A DNA stretch of 28,580 nucleotides from Thalassobius sp050633445. Lineage in GTDB: Bacteria; Pseudomonadota; Alphaproteobacteria; Rhodobacterales; Rhodobacteraceae. The notes under the pieces were generated by a model that ran no database searches, was not told the DNA's origin, and worked only from the letters and a program-made list of their open reading frames with translations. Within the stretch, counting starts at the first letter, position 1, and each line of letters opens with the position of its first letter. The stretch spans positions 1 through 28,580 of the forward strand of contig JBOEGN010000036.1 in assembly GCA_050633445.1 (NCBI GenBank). The letters are read 5' to 3'. The translations under genes were made by a program, and so were the position numbers. Shown here piece after piece: positions 23,593-28,580 of this stretch.

Positions 23593-24761
23593 GTGTCACC
23601 CTGACTGCCGGCTTCATCGCCCTTGTGGACGCCGCCCCGCTGATCATCGCCCGAGAACTGGGCTTCGCCGAAGAAGAAGGCCTGAACCTTGACCTGCGCC
23701 GCGCGCCCAGCTGGTCCACCTTGCGGGACTTGTTGGCCTTGGGCCAGATCGAGGCCGCTCATATGTTATCCCCCGTCCCCGTGGCCATGGCTTTGGGTCT
23801 GGGAGGGGTGAAAACCCGGCTGGACGCCTTGTCTGTCATGTCGGTGAATGGCAACGTTTTCGGTGTCAGCAACGCCCTGGCCGCGCAATTGCGCGAACAG
23901 GGCCACGGCTTTGATTTCAACAACGCGCAATCGGCGGGCCAAGCGCTGATCGCGACGGGCAAACGCCTGCGGATCGGGGTGCCGTTTCCATTTTCGATGC
24001 ATGCAGAGCTGCTGTATTACTGGCTGAACTCGTTGGGATATGCGGCACCACAGTCGCTGGATATCCGCACCGTGCCGCCGCCCCTGATGGCCAACGCCAT
24101 TGCCAATGACGAGATTGACGCCTTTTGTGTGGGCGAGCCCTGGGGCTCGATCACCGTGGAAAACGGCACCGGAGAGCTGCTGTTGCCGATGGCGGCGGTC
24201 TGGAACTTCTCCCCGGAAAAGGTACTGGCCGTTCGCCATGAATGGACGCAATCCGACCCGGATCTGTCGGGCCGTTTGCTGCGTGCTGTGTGGCGGGCCG
24301 GGCGCTGGCTGGGCACGGATGGGGCGCGGACAACGGCGGCGGAAATCCTGTCGCGCAGTGAATATATCGCAGTGTCGCCCGAGGTGATCGACCGGGCGCT
24401 GACCGGGCGTATGGTGATCTCGGCACGCGGAGAGCAACGTGAAACGCCCTATTTTCAGGACTTCTTTTCGGGGGCTGCGACCTTCCCCTGGAAAAGCCAG
24501 GCTGGATGGATCGGCGCGCAGATCGCGGGCCGAATGGGGCTGGACCGGGCACAAGCCATCCAGACCGCGCGCGACGTATTCCGCCCGGACCTGTACCGCA
24601 CCTATTTGAGCAGCACCTCGGCGGAATTGCCCGGTGCTTCGGATAAAATCGAAGGCTCGCTGGGCGCGGACACCTCGGTTTCGACCCATGCCGGATCGCT
24701 GATCCTGCCACCGGATCGTTTTTTCGATGGCCGCATTTTCGACCCCGAGCAGATCGTTTGA
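23589..24761 (+). CDS. nasS: Nitrate/nitrite sensor protein NasS (NrtA/CmpA-like, cytoplasmic)
   Basis: A 390-residue protein of the NrtA/CmpA substrate-binding fold but without any signal peptide; it opens directly with MSVTLTAGFIALVDAAPLIIA. Characteristic segments are WSTLRDLLALGQIEAAHMLSPVPVA, IGVPFPFSMHAELLYYWL, TVPPPLMANAIANDEIDAFCVGEPWGS and EILSRSEYI. NasS binds nitrate or nitrite in the cytoplasm and sequesters NasT in their absence (known for Azotobacter, Paracoccus and Bradyrhizobium systems). It starts within the nasT stop (ATGA), so the pair is made in a coupled ratio. The leader RNA lies directly downstream. Confidence 0.92.
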   Translation: MSVTLTAGFIALVDAAPLIIARELGFAEEEGLNLDLRRAPSWSTLRDLLALGQIEAAHMLSPVPVAMALGLGGVKTRLDALSVMSVNGNVFGVSNALAAQLREQGHGFDFNNAQSAGQALIATGKRLRIGVPFPFSMHAELLYYWLNSLGYAAPQSLDIRTVPPPLMANAIANDEIDAFCVGEPWGSITVENGTGELLLPMAAVWNFSPEKVLAVRHEWTQSDPDLSGRLLRAVWRAGRWLGTDGARTTAAEILSRSEYIAVSPEVIDRALTGRMVISARGEQRETPYFQDFFSGAATFPWKSQAGWIGAQIAGRMGLDRAQAIQTARDVFRPDLYRTYLSSTSAELPGASDKIEGSLGADTSVSTHAGSLILPPDRFFDGRIFDPEQIV

Positions 24762-24777
24762 TGAAAAATTGTGCAAA

Positions 24778-24841
24778 TGCGGCGATCCCGTCGCCGCAAT
24801 GCAGCAAAACTACGGGAATCGCGGTCCCGCCTCTTGCTGCA
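24778..24841 (+). promoter_or_regulatory. Two GC-rich inverted repeats after nasS
   Basis: At 24778-24798 TGCGGCGA pairs with TCGCCGCA around a 5-base loop. At 24800-24841 TGCAGCAA pairs with TTGCTGCA and encloses an inner CGGGA/TCCCG hairpin. Neither has a T-tract. They may be part of a long nas leader, a processing site after nasS, or a protein-binding region of an internal promoter. Confidence 0.5.
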
Positions 24842-24872
24842 CCGCACGAATCCCCCTCATCATAGGGACCAA

Positions 24873-24940
24873 GACGCAACAAGGGCGTTGTGTCTGACGA
24901 AATTCCCCGATGATCCGGGAAACCCTGAGCAAAGCCGCTC
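24873..24940 (+). promoter_or_regulatory. Candidate NasT-responsive (ANTAR) leader RNA
   Basis: Three hairpins with six-base loops lie in series. At 24873-24894 an 8-bp stem has loop AAGGGC. At 24906-24919 CCCG/CGGG has loop ATGATC. At 24927-24940 GAGC/GCTC has loop AAAGCC. The first and last loops have A at position 1 and G at position 4, the ANTAR recognition pattern. The third hairpin shares bases 24931-24939 with the 5' arm of the terminator, so the two are mutually exclusive, as in known ANTAR antitermination leaders. The spacing between the two A1/G4 hairpins is longer than usual. Confidence 0.75.
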
Positions 24941-24978
24941 GACCCTCTGCATAGGCAGAGTGCGTCAGCGGCTTTTTT
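24931..24978 (+). terminator. Intrinsic leader terminator (attenuator) upstream of nrtA
   Basis: AAGCCGCT (24932-24939) pairs with AGCGGCTT (24967-24974). GAC pairs with GTC, and CTCTGC/GCAGAG closes an ATAG loop. The hairpin is followed by a T-tract at 24973-24978 and ends 40 bases before the nrtA start. It would block nrtABC unless the overlapping hexaloop hairpin forms. Confidence 0.9.
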
Positions 24979-25017
24979 GTTGTTCCGACCATGTCGGAGC
25001 GTTGAATGAAGGACAGA

Positions 25018-26391
25018 ATGAGAATGAAACGTATCGCCTCTATCCTGGCAGCCACGACCATGCTGGTGACCCCCGCAGCTGCAGAAATGCTGGACGTCGA
25101 AAAGGACGAACTGAAGTTCGGCTTCATCAAACTGACCGACATGGCCCCCTTGGCTGTTGCCTATGAAAAGGGCTATTTCGAGGACGAAGGCCTGTTCGTG
25201 ACCCTGGAAGCGCAAGCAAACTGGAAAGTTCTGCTGGACGGCGTGATCTCGGGCACCTTGGACGGCGCGCATATGCTGGCCGGTCAGCCCCTGGCGGCGA
25301 CCATCGGCTTCGGCACCGAGGCGCATATCATCACCCCCTTCTCGATGGACCTGAACGGCAACGGCATCACCGTGTCGAACGAAATCTGGGCCCAGATGAA
25401 GGAACACATCCCTCACGACGCAGACGGCAAGCCGATCCACCCGATCAGCGCCGCGTCGCTGAAGCCGGTTGTGGAATCCTACAAAGAGCAGGGCAAACCC
25501 TTCAACATGGGCATGGTGTTCCCCGTGTCGACCCACAACTACGAACTGCGCTACTGGCTGGCCGCTGGCGGTCTGGAGCCGGGCTTCTATAGCCCCGAAA
25601 ACGTGACCGGCCAGATCGGCGCTGATGTGCTGCTGTCCGTGACTCCTCCTCCGCAGATGCCCGCCACCATGGAAGCCGGCACCATCTATGGCTACTGCGT
25701 GGGTGAACCGTGGAACCAGCAGGCCGTGTTCAAAGGCATCGGCGTTCCGGTCATCACCGACTATGAACTGTGGAAAAACAACCCCGAGAAGGTCTTTGGC
25801 CTGTCGGCAGAATTCCAAGAAGCCAACCCGCAGACCACGATCGCCATCACCAAGGCTCTGATCCGCGCTGCCATGTGGCTGGATGAGAACGACAACGCCA
25901 ACCGTCCCGAGGCCGTGGAAATCCTGTCCCGCTCGGAATATGTGGGCGCGGATTACGAAGTGATCGCGAACTCGATGACCGGCACCTTCGAATACGAAAA
26001 AGGCGACAAGCGCGAAGTCCCCGATTTCAACGTGTTCTTCCGCTATAACGCGACCTACCCCTACTACTCGGACGCCGTGTGGTACCTGACGCAGATGCGT
26101 CGCTGGGGCCAGATCGCCGAGCCCAAAGCTGACAGCTGGTACGATGAAGTCGCCAAGTCGGTCTACAAGCCCTCGATCTACCTGGAAGCCGCCGAAAGCC
26201 TGATCGACGACGGCCTGGCGACCAAGGACATGTTCGACTTTGACACCGATGGCTACAAGGCTCCGACCCCGGCCGAGGATATCATCGACGGCATCGCCTA
26301 TGACGGCAAAGCCCCCAACGCCTACCTGGAAAGCCTGCCGATCGGCCTGAAAGGCGCTCAGGTTGTCGATGGCAACGAAGTAAAGGGCTAA
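25018..26391 (+). CDS. nrtA: Nitrate ABC transporter, periplasmic substrate-binding protein
   Basis: A 457-residue binding protein of the NrtA/CmpA/NasF family. A Sec signal peptide (about 1-22, ending TPAAA before EM) directs it to the periplasm. The mature part shows LKFGFIKLTDMAPLAVAYEKGYFEDEGL, AHMLAGQPLAATIG, FPVSTHNYELRYWL and GYCVGEPWNQQAVF, the same blocks as NasS plus a longer C-terminus. No lipobox is present, so it is likely soluble. Three in-frame ATGs (25006, 25018, 25024) are possible; AAGGA at 25009-25013 rules out the first and supports the second or third. Nitrate is the likely ligand from the NasST context; bicarbonate or cyanate binding cannot be excluded by sequence. Confidence 0.9.
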   Translation: MRMKRIASILAATTMLVTPAAAEMLDVEKDELKFGFIKLTDMAPLAVAYEKGYFEDEGLFVTLEAQANWKVLLDGVISGTLDGAHMLAGQPLAATIGFGTEAHIITPFSMDLNGNGITVSNEIWAQMKEHIPHDADGKPIHPISAASLKPVVESYKEQGKPFNMGMVFPVSTHNYELRYWLAAGGLEPGFYSPENVTGQIGADVLLSVTPPPQMPATMEAGTIYGYCVGEPWNQQAVFKGIGVPVITDYELWKNNPEKVFGLSAEFQEANPQTTIAITKALIRAAMWLDENDNANRPEAVEILSRSEYVGADYEVIANSMTGTFEYEKGDKREVPDFNVFFRYNATYPYYSDAVWYLTQMRRWGQIAEPKADSWYDEVAKSVYKPSIYLEAAESLIDDGLATKDMFDFDTDGYKAPTPAEDIIDGIAYDGKAPNAYLESLPIGLKGAQVVDGNEVKG

Positions 26392-26398
26392 CGCCCTC

Positions 26399-26431
26399 GG
26401 GCCGGGCGGTCCCTCCCCCTTCGCCCGGCCC
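26399..26431 (+). other. Intercistronic stem-loop between nrtA and nrtB
   Basis: GGGCCGGGCG pairs perfectly with CGCCCGGCCC over a 13-base loop, 8 bases after the nrtA stop, with no T-tract. Such hairpins commonly protect the upstream binding-protein mRNA and raise its level over the permease. Confidence 0.7.
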
Positions 26432-26465
26432 TACCCCCAACGCGTAAAAACGCAGGATCAGACAG

Positions 26466-27560
26466 ATGACCGCAATCGACCCCCAATCCCTGTCCGAGGC
26501 TGACAAGGCTGCCGCCAAAGAAGCCAGCCGTGCCCGGATGTTCACCCGCATCAACAAGATGGATGCCTGGTTCAAGGTTCTGGGCCTTGCATGGATCACT
26601 CCGATCCTGAAAGCCATCGCTGGCGACAACCCCCGCGCCCAGGGCAAGGAAATCTGGCAGTTGCTGGGTGTTCCTTTGCTGGCCATTCTGCTGTTTTTGA
26701 TGCTGTGGGCCACGATGGCGCCCAAGGTGCAGACCTCTCTGGGGGCGATCCCCGGTCCGGCCGCTGTTTGGGAACAGGTTGAAAACCTGCATGCCGACCA
26801 CCTGCGCGAAAAGGAAAAGGAAGCTGCCTTTTTCGACCGCCAGGACGCGCGCAATGCTAAACTGATCGCCGCCGGCAAAGCGGACAAGGTCAAAGAGCGC
26901 GCCTATACCGGCAAACCCACCTATTATCAGCAGATCTGGACCTCGATCAAAACCGTGTTCTTCGGCTTTCTGATCGCCACCATCGTAGCCGTCCCGGTTG
27001 GTATTGCAGCGGGTCTGTCCAAGACCGCGAATGCCGCGGTGAACCCGATTGTGCAGATCTTCAAACCCGTGTCGCCGCTGGCCTGGCTGCCGATCGTCAC
27101 CATGATCGTTTCCGCCACCGTCGCCAGCAATGACGGGCTGTTTTCGAAATCCTTCCTGATCTCGGCCATCACCGTGACCCTGTGTTCGCTGTGGCCGACC
27201 CTGATCAACACTGCGCTGGGTGTTGCCTCGATCGACAAAGATCTGGTCGCCGTGTCCAAGGTGTTGAAAATGAACACCTATACCAAGATCACCAAGCTGG
27301 TGCTGCCCTCGGCCCTGCCGCTGATTTTCACGGGATTGCGCCTGTCCCTGGGTGTTGGCTGGATGGTGCTGATCGCCGCAGAAATGCTTGCGCAGAACCC
27401 CGGTCTGGGCAAATTCGTCTGGGATGAATTCCAGAACGGTAGCTCGCAATCGCTGGCCAAGATCATGGTGGCCGTGTTCACCATCGGAATCATTGGCTTC
27501 TTGCTGGATCGCGTCATGTTCGCCCTGCAATCGCTGTTCACATTCTCGAATAATCGGTGA
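26466..27560 (+). CDS. nrtB: Nitrate ABC transporter permease
   Basis: A 364-residue inner-membrane permease. One transmembrane segment at about 66-84 is followed by a hydrophilic, strongly charged stretch (about 105-150, rich in Lys/Glu/Arg), then the BPD-type permease domain with five to six segments (about 157-355). The EAA loop that contacts the ATPase is at about 262-285 (AVSKVLKMNTYTKITKLVLPSALP). Family members from cyanobacteria are near 280 residues, so the N-terminal extension and insertion are notable. AGGA lies 9 bases before the ATG. It follows nrtA by 74 bases and precedes the ATPase by 4. Confidence 0.92.
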   Translation: MTAIDPQSLSEADKAAAKEASRARMFTRINKMDAWFKVLGLAWITPILKAIAGDNPRAQGKEIWQLLGVPLLAILLFLMLWATMAPKVQTSLGAIPGPAAVWEQVENLHADHLREKEKEAAFFDRQDARNAKLIAAGKADKVKERAYTGKPTYYQQIWTSIKTVFFGFLIATIVAVPVGIAAGLSKTANAAVNPIVQIFKPVSPLAWLPIVTMIVSATVASNDGLFSKSFLISAITVTLCSLWPTLINTALGVASIDKDLVAVSKVLKMNTYTKITKLVLPSALPLIFTGLRLSLGVGWMVLIAAEMLAQNPGLGKFVWDEFQNGSSQSLAKIMVAVFTIGIIGFLLDRVMFALQSLFTFSNNR

Positions 27561-27564
27561 TCCC

Positions 27565-28580
27565 ATGTCCATTTCATTCAAGAATGTCCACAAAAGCTTT
27601 GGTGAAGGCACCGCCGCGCACCATGTGCTGAAGAACATCAACCTTGATGTTGAAGAAGGTGAATTCCTGGTCATCCTGGGGTTCTCGGGCTCGGGGAAGA
27701 CCACGCTGATCAACCTGATGGCCGGTCTGGATACCCCCACCAAGGGCAGCGTCACTTTCAAAGGTCAGCCCATCACGGGCCCCGGCCCCGAACGTGGCGT
27801 GATTTTCCAAAGCTACTCGCTGATGCCCTGGCTGACGGTGAACGGCAATGTGGGGCTGGCGGTGGACACGATCTTCCCCAATCTCAGCAAGAAAGAAAAG
27901 GCCGAGAAGGTCGCCCACTACGTCAACATGGTTGGCCTGCCCCATGCCGCAACGCGACGCCCGGCGGAACTGTCGGGCGGAATGCGCCAGCGGGTGAACG
28001 TGGCCCGTGCGCTGGCCATGAACCCTGAAATGCTGCTGCTGGACGAGCCTCTGTCCGCGCTGGACGCGCTGACCCGCGCCAACCTGGCCGACGAGATCGA
28101 GCATATCTGGGAAGCCGACAAAAAGACCTGCGTTCTGATCACCAATGACGTCGACGAGGCGATCATTCTGGCCGACCGCATCATCCCTCTGAACCCGGAC
28201 GGAACCTTGGGCGAGGCGTTCAGCGTAGACATCCCCCGCCCGCGTGACAGGATGGAAATGAACCACCACGACGGTTTCAAAAAACTGCGCGCCGAGGTGA
28301 CCAAATACCTGATGGATGTCGGGATCGAGGCCAAGGCCGAAGGTACCCGGACCCTACCCAATGTCGAACCTATTCATGCGAAATCCGCGCTGAACGTGGA
28401 CCCCAATCTGCCCTCAGCCGTGTCGGACGCGCAAAAGGGCATGATCGACCGCAACTTCCTGGATTTCAGCCAGCTGCACAAGATTTATCCCACGCCCAAG
28501 GGGCCGTTGACCGTGGTCGAAGACTTCAATCTGAAAATGAACCGGGGCGAGTTTATCTCGCTGATCGGGCATTCGGGTTG
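27565..28580 (+). CDS. Nitrate ABC transporter ATPase with tandem ABC domains (partial)
   Basis: The frame runs off the right edge after 338 codons. The first nucleotide-binding domain is complete: Walker A GFSGSGKT (39-46), Q82, signature LSGGM (136-140), Walker B LLLDE (157-161) and the expected H-loop position ITNDVDEA, where the usual His is Asn (N194). After a linker (about 225-298), a second ABC domain begins (LDFSQLHKIYPTPKGPLTVVEDF and ISLIGHSG at the edge, just entering its Walker A). So two ATPase domains are joined in one chain, corresponding to a fusion of NrtC-like and NrtD-like ATPases rather than the cyanobacterial NrtC with a binding-protein domain. It starts 4 bases after nrtB. 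Confidence 0.9.
   Translation, partial: MSISFKNVHKSFGEGTAAHHVLKNINLDVEEGEFLVILGFSGSGKTTLINLMAGLDTPTKGSVTFKGQPITGPGPERGVIFQSYSLMPWLTVNGNVGLAVDTIFPNLSKKEKAEKVAHYVNMVGLPHAATRRPAELSGGMRQRVNVARALAMNPEMLLLDEPLSALDALTRANLADEIEHIWEADKKTCVLITNDVDEAIILADRIIPLNPDGTLGEAFSVDIPRPRDRMEMNHHDGFKKLRAEVTKYLMDVGIEAKAEGTRTLPNVEPIHAKSALNVDPNLPSAVSDAQKGMIDRNFLDFSQLHKIYPTPKGPLTVVEDFNLKMNRGEFISLIGHSG

Noticed and set aside
24151..25818. Long open frame on the minus strand across the nasS-nrtA junction
   Set aside because: It crosses nasS, the structured leader and nrtA in antisense and shows no recognisable protein family.
26388..27761. Long minus-strand open frame opposite nrtB
   Set aside because: It is a mirrored frame of a clear permease gene, with His/Gln/Gly-rich composition and no domain.

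Overview
The window is chromosomal DNA from an alphaproteobacterium, most likely Rhodobacteraceae (Roseobacter-type). This rests on gene content and order: a DUF1476 ATPase-inhibitor protein beside purC, a BHMT-like methyltransferase with a free-standing corrinoid protein and DUF1638, an NtrC-type regulator lacking GAFTGA, a NasT/NasS pair ahead of an Nrt nitrate transporter, GC-rich codon use and RTX repeats. No rRNA, tRNA, CRISPR array or intact insertion sequence was seen. The assignment comes from reading protein motifs, not from a database search.

Layout. Positions 1-2463 are a visibly AT-richer, loosely packed stretch: the tail of an RTX repeat protein, a CPBP-family membrane protein and a DinB-family protein. 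Positions 2464-7319 (minus strand) read purC-purS-purQ-histidine kinase-response regulator. After the divergent DUF1476 gene (7498-7812), 8002-11754 carries a corrinoid/C1 cluster: homocysteine S-methyltransferase, a radical SAM protein on the opposite strand, a B12-binding corrinoid protein (with two unresolved bases in its cobalt-binding motif) and a cysteine-rich DUF1638 protein. Together these look like a methionine synthase split into separate polypeptides. Positions 11784-14111 hold a run of hairpins, sufE, a small lipoprotein and rnd. Positions 14209-15845 are purM-purN, overlapping by four bases.

Positions 15925-19227 are an aromatic-degradation locus. Gentisate 1,2-dioxygenase and a fumarylpyruvate hydrolase-like protein are translationally coupled, followed by a PaaI-type thioesterase and a carboxymuconolactone decarboxylase-like protein. 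A divergent MarR regulator faces them across an intergenic region with a perfect 6-3-6 palindrome. Positions 19368-22873 are the complete nadA-nadB-nadC operon for de novo NAD synthesis, preceded by a perfect 15-bp inverted repeat.

Positions 23008-28580 are a nitrate assimilation control and uptake module: nasT (ANTAR RNA-binding antiterminator), nasS (cytoplasmic NrtA-like sensor), an RNA leader with hexaloop hairpins overlapping a strong intrinsic terminator, then nrtA (periplasmic binding protein), nrtB (permease) and a tandem double-ABC ATPase that runs off the right edge. The inferred circuit is that NasS holds NasT until nitrate or nitrite binds. Free NasT then stabilises the second hexaloop hairpin, which excludes the terminator and lets polymerase into nrtABC.
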